In this document: positions 26,878 to 35,000 of the stretch, piece after piece
Layout: each line of letters begins with the position of its first letter
Position numbering within the stretch: the first letter of the stretch is position 1
Origin: an uncultured Fibrobacterota bacterium
GTDB taxonomy: Bacteria > Fibrobacterota > Fibrobacteria > Fibrobacterales > Fibrobacteraceae
Direction: 5' to 3'
Assembly (NCBI GenBank): GCA_903876665.1
Contig: CAIRAY010000043.1
Coordinates: 1 to 64,000 of the forward strand
Length of the DNA stretch: 64,000 bases
Notes under the pieces: generated by a model
Database searches by the model: none
Told to the model about the DNA's origin: nothing
The model's input: the letters and a program-made list of their open reading frames with translations, nothing else
Program-made: the position numbers and the translations under genes

Positions 26878-28215
26878 ATGCAAAAAAGAACTAATCGAAG
26901 GAAGCTCACCCTACGGGTTGGGCTTTCCTATTTTTTCATGAATGTAGTGAGCATTTCCCTGTTCACCTATGTGATTACAAGTAATCAGGCTTCTTTGATT
27001 TCTGACATCACGCGGTACCAAGCTAAAGATGTCATGTCTTTGCTCGTCCAAAACCTCCGTAACCTTCCCGAAATGCAAGGGAAAATAGTCGACAAATCCC
27101 TCCGCCTCAATGCGATTGACTCCACCTTTCATCGGCTTGCACCCCAATACGCCATTTTCATGAATGATTCCATTTTGCGGGCATCCTCGCCGGCGGTGGT
27201 GCTTCAGCCCGACCACCGGAAGGCCAGTGAAAAGGCTTTGTTCTTAAAAGAGTTTTCCGGGATGGATTATTTTCTGCAAATGGACCAGAAAAATGACCTG
27301 CTTCTGTTTTATGTTTCCCTGTCCGAATTTGGTTTTCCTGGGATTTCGAGTGTCACTCAAATCAAAATCAAGGAGATTAGCCAACGCTTCCAAAGCATGT
27401 ACCAATTGATTGGGTTTACTGTTGTTGCACTGACCCTTTTGCACTTGCTGTTCGCTTTCTTTATATTCCGTCTGGTGATACGTCCCATTCTTCGCCTCTC
27501 TGAAGCGACGCAAAAGATTGCCTTGGGCGAATATGATACTCAAGTGGTCGCAGGGGACCAGGATGAGATTGGAGCTTTGGCGGACGGATTCAATCAAATG
27601 ACGGAAACGATCCGCAATACCATTGGCCAGCTGAATGCCAAAGTGATTTTGGTTAATGAAGCCAAAGATAAAATGGAACAGATGGCCAATGTGGATGAAC
27701 TCATGCAGATTTTTAATCGGCGACATGTTCTATCTCAAATGGAGCGCCTAGTCAGTACGAGTCAACGGTACAAAAATCCCTTGTCGGTTATCCTGGTCGA
27801 CATCGACCATTTTAAGCAAGTCAATGATAAATATGGCCATTTAACCGGAGATGAAGTGCTTCGCGAAGTGGCAAGCAGGCTGAAGCACCTGAACCGGGAA
27901 ACGGACATTTTGGCGCGTTACGGAGGTGAGGAATTGCTGTTGCTTCTTCCTCAGACTCTGCTGAATGCGGCCACCAATGTGGCGGAAAAACTTCGTCGTG
28001 CCATAGAAGAAAAGAGCGTTTTACTTTCAGATGGACAATCCATATCGGTTACAGTATCCGTTGGCGTGGCTGAGTTTACTGAAATCCAAGAGCAGGATCC
28101 CGAAAGAAAGGTCACGGTGGAGCATCTGATTGAGCTTGCCGATATTGCCCTTTATCAAGCCAAAAAACAAGGTCGTAATCGCGTCTGTGTTATGCCGACC
28201 AAAGGATCCGCGTGA
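26878..28215 (+). CDS. Membrane diguanylate cyclase (module copy 2, gene B1')
   Basis: This 445-residue paralogue of the enzyme at 5275-6630 has the same order: membrane segment, periplasmic sensor, membrane segment (about 175-200), HAMP, GGDEF. GGEEL in ARYGGEELLLLLPQT is the active site; RETD five residues before it is the inhibition site. VDIDHFKQVND is intact. One oddity is VDELMQIFNRRH where the domain normally reads DELTGLxNRR (Thr-Gly replaced by Met-Gln). The periplasmic sensor differs most from copy 1, so the two may sense different signals. It overlaps the next gene by ATGA. ATG 26878 is chosen because the N-terminus then matches copy 1 and because of the -10 box. Confidence 0.92.
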   Translation: MQKRTNRRKLTLRVGLSYFFMNVVSISLFTYVITSNQASLISDITRYQAKDVMSLLVQNLRNLPEMQGKIVDKSLRLNAIDSTFHRLAPQYAIFMNDSILRASSPAVVLQPDHRKASEKALFLKEFSGMDYFLQMDQKNDLLLFYVSLSEFGFPGISSVTQIKIKEISQRFQSMYQLIGFTVVALTLLHLLFAFFIFRLVIRPILRLSEATQKIALGEYDTQVVAGDQDEIGALADGFNQMTETIRNTIGQLNAKVILVNEAKDKMEQMANVDELMQIFNRRHVLSQMERLVSTSQRYKNPLSVILVDIDHFKQVNDKYGHLTGDEVLREVASRLKHLNRETDILARYGGEELLLLLPQTLLNAATNVAEKLRRAIEEKSVLLSDGQSISVTVSVGVAEFTEIQEQDPERKVTVEHLIELADIALYQAKKQGRNRVCVMPTKGSA

Positions 28216-29540
28216 GCTTCCTCAGGGGGTGGCGTATCCCCATGTTGGTCGCTCTGCTCGTGAGCATTCTTGTTCTGCTGGCCTGGTCCAGTTTGAATAT
28301 TCACTTTCGCGAATTGGGCATTCTTCTGCAGAGAAGTGCCTACTTGGAAGATGGCTTGGGGCAAACCCATTTAGCGGCAAAATTCATCAATCAGATGAAG
28401 ATTTACCAAAAGCAAATTTCCCAGGAACAGGCGGATGAGCAGGAGTTCGCTCTCAATCAAATCCTATCGAGCCGTTCCCGCAGTGTGCAAAGCTATGTCG
28501 TTGCCATAAATGGCCTGGATAAGTTCAATGTGCTACTCATCAATGGAATGCGCAAATTAATGGGACAACCCGCGTTGCCTCAAGGAGATGCGGCGACTTT
28601 GATCAGCGACCTGGAGTTTGCTTTCCATTTGGAGCGAATCAAAGAGTATGGCATGGCGATTGCATTGTATGAAAATACTGTTTCTCAGCATGCATTTCTG
28701 GAACCAAGGATTCGCAGTATCATTAATCTGCACGAAGGCTTTTGTCTTGCCAACCTGGGAAACATGGAGAGGGCGGTTCCGTTGTTCCGTAAAGTCTTAG
28801 CCACGGAATCCAGTAACGACCTGGGAATTACGGCTGCCATTCTTTTGGACTATCTGGAGGCGATTCAACGGGAAGGTCAGAATATTCAAGAAAACGGTCT
28901 TGCCTCGGCGAAAAAATTCAGCGAGCTTCTGCAATGCACCCAGGCAAAATCCATTCTAGATACCCTGACTCTCAAAAATGCGGAGGAAAAGGCCGAGGTG
29001 GCTTTGATTCGGGGCCGTTGCCTGGAAGAAAGGGGCAAAAAGGGAGATGCCGCACAGTATTACTTGCAAGCGCTAAAAAGCAAAACGAACCACAAGGTTG
29101 TTGCGGATGCAAACCGAAGAATATTTATGGTGGGCACCCAGAGCGCTCATTCTGGATCGCTCCTCAAAGAAATTGCATCTAAAGTGAATACGGTAGTAAA
29201 GGATTCTAGCCTCATGCGAATGGAAACCCGTCTTGCCGGGGAAGAGGGCGATTCGCTGGGGACCCGATCCGGAGAGCCCTCGCTAAATCCTGAAGCACTC
29301 AACCAGATTGAATCCCTTGCGAAGGATCTATATGAAACCACCTTCAAGAACCAGCTGGCAATGCAAGGGGAAAATTTACTTCCCCAAGCTGGAACTCGGG
29401 TGCGACTCAATATCGCGGGTGGAAAATCGATCAGCGGAAAGATTCTTTCTCAACCAGGCGAAAAAATCGTGCGTATCCAAACCATGATTGGCGTGATCGG
29501 AATTACCCGCCAAGACATCCGCTCGGTAGAAATTCAATAG
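28212..29540 (+). CDS. Membrane-anchored TPR-like protein (module copy 2, gene B2')
   Basis: This 442-residue paralogue of the 3953-5278 product has an N-terminal membrane segment (about 8-27), TPR-like helices (EYGMAIALYEN, EGFCLANLGNMERAVPLFRK, RGRCLEERGKKGDAAQYY), a low-complexity stretch, and the conserved C-terminal small barrel (VRLNIAGGKSISGKILSQP to RIQTMIGVIGITRQDI). The shared TMIG(I/V)IG text is the most conserved part of the family. It overlaps the diguanylate cyclase gene by ATGA. Its stop codon is the left edge of a MITE-like insertion. I infer a periplasmic partner of the cyclase or of the neighbouring surface complex; no named family recognised. Confidence 0.8.
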   Translation: MSFLRGWRIPMLVALLVSILVLLAWSSLNIHFRELGILLQRSAYLEDGLGQTHLAAKFINQMKIYQKQISQEQADEQEFALNQILSSRSRSVQSYVVAINGLDKFNVLLINGMRKLMGQPALPQGDAATLISDLEFAFHLERIKEYGMAIALYENTVSQHAFLEPRIRSIINLHEGFCLANLGNMERAVPLFRKVLATESSNDLGITAAILLDYLEAIQREGQNIQENGLASAKKFSELLQCTQAKSILDTLTLKNAEEKAEVALIRGRCLEERGKKGDAAQYYLQALKSKTNHKVVADANRRIFMVGTQSAHSGSLLKEIASKVNTVVKDSSLMRMETRLAGEEGDSLGTRSGEPSLNPEALNQIESLAKDLYETTFKNQLAMQGENLLPQAGTRVRLNIAGGKSISGKILSQPGEKIVRIQTMIGVIGITRQDIRSVEIQ

Positions 29541-29546
29541 GACCAT

Positions 29547-29667
29547 TCACTAATGTCCAAAACAATTGGCAAACGCAAAACAGCCCCCAATCAAGTCAAT
29601 CATGCCTACAGGCCAATAACACCAATGGTCTAACGAGTTTAGACTAGATTGTTTTGGACAGTAGTGA
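29547..29667. mobile_element. 121-bp MITE-like element with 20-bp terminal inverted repeats
   Basis: Left end TCACTAATGTCCAAAACAAT (29547-29566) and right end (29648-29667) are inverted repeats at 19 of 20 positions. GGACCAT (29540-29546) and GGACCTT (29668-29674) flank it directly as a 7-bp target duplication with one change. It has no coding capacity. The convergent genes on both sides end 133 nt apart here but only 3 nt apart in module copy 1. Removing the element and one duplication leaves 5 nt. A long-loop bidirectional terminator is the alternative reading. Confidence 0.68.
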
Positions 29668-29673
29668 GGACCT

Positions 29674-30540
29674 TTATTCCTGCAGGTGCCGGAAAATCGA
29701 AATGGAGTCGGCGACCGTTTGGTCCGTGGTCGTAAAATTCGAGATGAGAACGTTCAGGCGGATTGGAGTGTCGCTGAACCATCTTAAGGTTGAAGCCGAA
29801 TCCTCTCCTTGCCAGAGGAATTTGGATGGAGGATCCCCATTGACCATGAATTCGTCGAGCTGAGTTTGGTTGAGCAAAAAGGAGGATATCCCAGACCCTC
29901 CGCTCAGCATCGCATAAACGGAGTCACTAGGTTCCAATGTGAGTTCCTTGACATAACTTGCGCCGGCAGGTAGGGTGAGAGCTGAATCAAAATGAACGGG
30001 CAGCACTTCAAGATAATCTTTGACCCGATTTACCAAATTCAAGGGGGCTGAACTTTTTGAGGGATAGCCGACCAGCAGGAGTGCACCCATTTTTACCGGT
30101 TTTCCATCAAGGCTTTTCCAGAGAACGGTGTAGTCGATGCCGGAATGAATTGGCATGCGAATCTGGTGATGAATAAAGTCGCTAGCCTCAATTTGTATAT
30201 CAACCACAGGATCCGTGACGCCTCCATGTTTGATTCCGATTTGTAGAGTATCCGTAGCGACAATAGTTCCATACAAAACAACTGAATCCATTGCGTCCGC
30301 GAGGGTTGACAAATGAAGGGGAATCTCCACATTTCGGCTCGCTCGTATGGATGCGTCCGCTTGGAACAATTTGTCGTTGGTCGCAAACAGATTCTCCACC
30401 ACGATGGAATCGGCGGGAATGCGGATGGTGTCCCGATCGTTTTCCTGGGAGGCCAGCGAGCCATTGGGGACTATGGCAAAGTGGAAGTCTGAACAGGAAA
30501 CGCAGGCAAGGGCGAAGAGCCAGGTGGCGAGGAGCTTCAT
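29674..30540 (-). CDS. Probable lipoprotein (module copy 2, gene A3')
   Basis: This 288-residue protein has the leader LACVSCSDFHFAIVPNGS; Cys16 is the likely lipidation site. It is a paralogue of the 3086-3949 product, with the same SCSDFH signature and a similar beta-rich body (GALLLVGYPS; QTLSDS-type end). ATG 30540 overlaps the preceding gene by ATGA, so the longer frame from 30567 is rejected. It is the last gene of the three-gene surface operon and converges on the diguanylate cyclase operon, with the MITE-like element in between. The right target duplication reaches the last base of its stop codon. Function unknown; the envelope location is well supported. Confidence 0.78.
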   Translation of the reverse strand: MKLLATWLFALACVSCSDFHFAIVPNGSLASQENDRDTIRIPADSIVVENLFATNDKLFQADASIRASRNVEIPLHLSTLADAMDSVVLYGTIVATDTLQIGIKHGGVTDPVVDIQIEASDFIHHQIRMPIHSGIDYTVLWKSLDGKPVKMGALLLVGYPSKSSAPLNLVNRVKDYLEVLPVHFDSALTLPAGASYVKELTLEPSDSVYAMLSGGSGISSFLLNQTQLDEFMVNGDPPSKFLWQGEDSASTLRWFSDTPIRLNVLISNFTTTDQTVADSISIFRHLQE

Positions 30541-32060
30541 GATTTTGCTCCTATAGGGGAAATCCATTTAAGGGGAAATGAAATGCCAAAAGTAAGGTCA
30601 CCATAACGATCTAGACAAAGGGTGTAACTAGTTACCAGGACAAGGGGCAAGGCTGTGAAGGCCGTACGGAGCTGGACCACTCCACCCACAGAATAGGTCT
30701 GCCTGTGGCGATTTTCGCTAAAGTCTTGAATCCAGGAATTCCTACCCTGAAGGGTTGGCCCCAAGGAAAGAAGGATTGCCCCGCCCCCCGCGAATTGACC
30801 ATGGCTATCTACTTTTGGAGCGACCAGTAAAGGAATATCAAACAGGAGGGAAGCTCCAAGATTGGCTTGGCGACTGATTTTGGGCTGGTCTTGATTAAAT
30901 TGCCATTGAGTGTGCAAATAGCTGAATTGGGGTTCGATCAGCAATTTGCTTCCGAGCATTTTGAGCCAGGACAATGATGCTTGGGCCCCCCACAATTTTA
31001 ATGGTCCTGGATCACTCGCCGATTTGGGCATGTTACGACCAATAATCCCCGCCGTGCCAAAATATATCCGGCCATCAAAGTTTTGTCGCAGAAGCGTGCG
31101 CTGGGGGTCCTTGATACGCCAACGATCCCGGGCGTCCTTGCTGGATAATATTTCTTGCTGGTAGGATTCAAGGAGCTTGATTTTTTCACGAATGCTCATC
31201 AAGGCTTTGTCCAAGTCGTTCAATGACCGAGCATTCTTTTTGGTAGTTTTGCGAATGTCTTGAATAATCTTGGCGAATTGCCTTCCGGATTGCTCCGGAA
31301 TCATCTGGGCAATGTTTTCCAAGTAGTCTATGGCCTGGATGGAGTCCTCCTCAAACCATTTCTTGGATTGGGCGAGCATCCCCTCGATGGCAAGCAGACG
31401 TAGGGAATCATTTTCAATCCCGCGAAGAGAATCGATGTTCAAAGTATGGATGGGCAAGCGAAAACGGGCCAGTGGTTCCAGGCGGATTTCCAAAGCCCGG
31501 TAAACGCCTGGCTTTAAGCTAAGGTCGATAATTTTGGGAACAAAATTTTCTGCACTCACTAGGTAAAGGTTATCCTCATTGTTGGATGATTCGATAAAGC
31601 GGGGCATTTGTTGTGCTCGACTATCCGTTATAGAGGTGGTGAGCTGTCGAATTTCGGCTTGCTGCGGTGAATTTACCAGGACAATTCCCGGGAGCGGAAT
31701 ATTTTGAAGTGGCCGAGTTGATCCCTTGTAAATGGCGGTGAGCGCGGAGGTGTCGGTCAGGATGAGGTTGTCGTTAAAAATGATTTCGAGGTTTGGATTG
31801 GAGAATGCCACAGTCGGTCTGGCTTCTGGGGGAATTTCGGCAGGCCAACGGAATGCGTATTTTGTCTTGTACAACAGACCATTCAATTCCACCTTGACAA
31901 ATTGACTTTGGCCGTTGTTCTGACTTCGCCAAAGAAAGATGCTGGACATCGCTTTCACGGGGTCACGCACAATGCTGAGATTGTCGATGGATTGGAAATA
32001 CCCATCCTGCGCCCAGCTCAGGGTAAGAATAATCGAAATGAATAATGCAATTTGTTTCAC
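30537..32060 (-). CDS. Exported protein with helical middle and probable outer-membrane barrel (gene A2')
   Basis: This 507-residue paralogue of the 1515-3089 product has a signal peptide (to about 17), an N-terminal beta region, a central helical part at about 215-330 rich in Lys/Glu/Gln, and a C-terminal region with alternating strands (LWGAQASLSWLKMLGSKLLI; ending YGDLTFGISFPLKW). It has ATGA overlaps at both ends (30537-30540 and 32057-32060). Length, domain order and overlaps all match copy 1. It probably anchors or exports the giant surface protein of the same operon; that is inferred from the invariant gene order, not from a recognised family. Confidence 0.8.
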   Translation of the reverse strand: MKQIALFISIILTLSWAQDGYFQSIDNLSIVRDPVKAMSSIFLWRSQNNGQSQFVKVELNGLLYKTKYAFRWPAEIPPEARPTVAFSNPNLEIIFNDNLILTDTSALTAIYKGSTRPLQNIPLPGIVLVNSPQQAEIRQLTTSITDSRAQQMPRFIESSNNEDNLYLVSAENFVPKIIDLSLKPGVYRALEIRLEPLARFRLPIHTLNIDSLRGIENDSLRLLAIEGMLAQSKKWFEEDSIQAIDYLENIAQMIPEQSGRQFAKIIQDIRKTTKKNARSLNDLDKALMSIREKIKLLESYQQEILSSKDARDRWRIKDPQRTLLRQNFDGRIYFGTAGIIGRNMPKSASDPGPLKLWGAQASLSWLKMLGSKLLIEPQFSYLHTQWQFNQDQPKISRQANLGASLLFDIPLLVAPKVDSHGQFAGGGAILLSLGPTLQGRNSWIQDFSENRHRQTYSVGGVVQLRTAFTALPLVLVTSYTLCLDRYGDLTFGISFPLKWISPIGAKS

Positions 32061-35000
32061 TGCTCAAACCTATTCAAGGTGGCGATCCAAAGACCGTTGC
32101 TATAGGGTAGATTCACCCTGTGTTTGCCGAGCTCAAACCGTTGTTCCAAGAGGAGCGACTTCTGACCATTCAATCGAACATCCCAAATTTGAACGAAGCC
32201 TTCTTGGGGAATGGAGAATTCTCCGATTGATGGACCAATTCTGTCCAATAACTGGGTGGACCGCTTAAGGGTGTTTGAATTGTAGGACCATTTCAATTCA
32301 ACGGTATCGACGGCACCGAAATGATCGCGCAAAATGATGGAGACAAGAGTATCCGACAAGGCCGGTTGATGGATTAAAACCCGCAAGGATTGCCCATCAA
32401 AAAACCAAGGGTACGGTGAGGAAACTTGGGCGGTGTAGGCATCTCCATCCGGTTCCTTAAAGGTTGCGGTAATTCGTAATTCATCCGGTTGGTCTATTCG
32501 GGTGGACTTTGGCAACAGGTCAAAGAAGCGAACACTGGGAAGGCGGATTGCTTGCAGTTTTGCCGAGGCAATCTGCGGTGGGTGATTCACTGTGGCATTA
32601 ATCATGATTTCAATGATCGTGCTATCCTGGATTTGGTTTAGGACTCCAAATTTAAAGGATTGCAAAGAATCGCTTTGTGCCACCCATTCCCACACCACAC
32701 CAGAATCCAGAACCGTAAATGTTGCAAGTTCAGGGCCGGACAAGCGCACGATGTTTAGTTTTTGTTTTAGGGAATCCTGCACAGGGATAAACATGCGTAT
32801 GAATGACCCACCTCGGACGGAGATCAATGAATCTAGTGGAATGATGCTGTTCCATAGCTCTCCCCCCAGGGTGTCGCGCATAAAAATGCGATTCTCCAAT
32901 CCGATCAGAATAGGTGATTCATCCAAATCGGTTACCGTAACTTGAATCCATTGGCTGTCAGAATAGGTTCGATCCGTAGCCCGAACAAGAAGCTCATAAA
33001 TATTGTCTGCGTTTCCATCCGTGGGATTTTCAAAATCAGGAGGGCTCAAAAATACGAGGCGACCCGAAAGACTATCCAAGCTGAATTGAGATGCATCGAA
33101 TCCATTGGCCATGTGGAAAAATACCGAATCTCCTCCGGCGTGGGATGCTTTCATCGTGGTAATGTTGACCTGGTTTTCTATAACAGAAACTGTCGCGGTG
33201 TCCCCACCTGAATTGTTGCTGATGAGGGGAACCGCAAGGGTGGACAGGAAAAGAGAGTCCCCGGAAATTATTAGAGTTCCGTTAAACCCAGGTGGCATGG
33301 AGTCGATTTGAAGGGTGTCATTGGTAAGGAGGCCAGACCAAGTTGCCAAAAGGTATGTCTTTTCGGCGAGGCCAGGACCAGAAGTGATTTTTAATTTTCC
33401 ATTCAAACTCATGCCTTGATCCACAATTAGAAAATCCTGGAGACTGCCGAGCTCCATCCGCAAAATGGATGTTGGAGATAAAATTAGGGATCCGATGGTT
33501 ATGGTGTCCGCCGAGTTACTCCCAGGGGATAGGGTTCCTCCGTTTTCAATGGTGACCGTTCCTGCAATGGCCCCGCTTCCGGTCAGGGAGGCGCCTGCCT
33601 GAACGGTAGCCTCGCTTGCTGCACCAAGTGATCCGTTGACATTGAGTTCGCCGGTCGCAATAATGGTTGGGCCTGAATAAGTGTTGGCACCCGAAAGAGT
33701 CTGCCGGTAAGTCCCTTGTTTAATCAGTTGAATGTTCCCGGAAATATTTCCCGCATAAGTCGTGTCGCTGCTTCCCTCGTTTCCGATCAGGGTCAGTGTA
33801 CTACGATTGGTCTGGGAATTAGAAATGACAGCAGTGCCCGAATTGACCGGGCTATAAATGGAAGAGAAAACCTGGTTAAACCCATTCAAGTCGAGAGTAC
33901 TACTGAGTATTGCATGGTTTTGACTCCAAGCAAGGCCAAATGGAAGTCCATTGATTGCCCCAAGGCGCGCAGTGCCTTCGGTTAGATTAAACCGATTGGC
34001 GCTTCCCCCTCCACCGTAAACGACTGTTCCGGCTCTTTGATGGGGAATGGCGATACTGTCAGAGTGAATGGGACCAAGAATATTGAGTTGACCAGTGCCT
34101 TCGGAGGCAAAGTGGCCACCATCGAGGCAATTTGCATTGATGGTAATTGGCCCGGCCCATGAAGCCACATTGCCTGTTCCCGTTGTTAGGGCTCCAAAAC
34201 CCATACCAGGTGAACAGGCCCCGACGGTTAGCGTATTCCCCATTGCAATGCCATTTCCTAGGTAAATTCGGCCTGAATCGGACAGGGTTGCTTCGCCTGA
34301 GCCAAGCGCCTTGTTGTGCCCTAGGATCATGTTGCCACCTACATGGGTATAGCCTCCCGTGAAGGTGTTTTCTCCGGTGAAGGTTTGGGTCCCTGTTCCA
34401 TGCTTTTCGATGGCAATGGGACCAACATGATTTAAAATTTGTCCGCTGAAAATGCCTGAACCATTGTTGATTCCAATTGTCATTGTTTGAGCGGTTGCCG
34501 TTGGGCTCTGTGTTTGTTCGATGATTCCACTGCCTGTCAATTCATCCACAAAAACAGGATCGCCATTCCAAAGATCAAAAATCGCACCGCTGGCAATATT
34601 CAATCCCGCTTTATTTAGGGTCCATTTGCCACCGTTCCAGCTACCATTGCGAAGGACTCCTTGTTGAACGTCAATCAAACCGTCCGTCATATTCAAGTAG
34701 ACATTGAAATTAATAGCTCCTTGCTCGCCGAGGCAAAGAGCATTTGCGCCCGTCTTCAGGAGAGTTCCTTTTCCGGTAATAATGCTCCCCTTTAAAGCCG
34801 TGGAGCCCAGTCGAATAAGGCTTGTTTTGGCTTGTAGCTCCAGGACTGCGGCAGAGTCGATTTGAAAGCTTGTGGTGGAAGCTCCTGTGGCCAAGTTGTT
34901 TACGTCAACCAGGGTAAGGGTATCTGAACTGACTTTGATTGCACCATTCAACGTAATTCCATTTCCCCCCGAAAAAGTCAGTTTTCCGATTCCAGATTTG

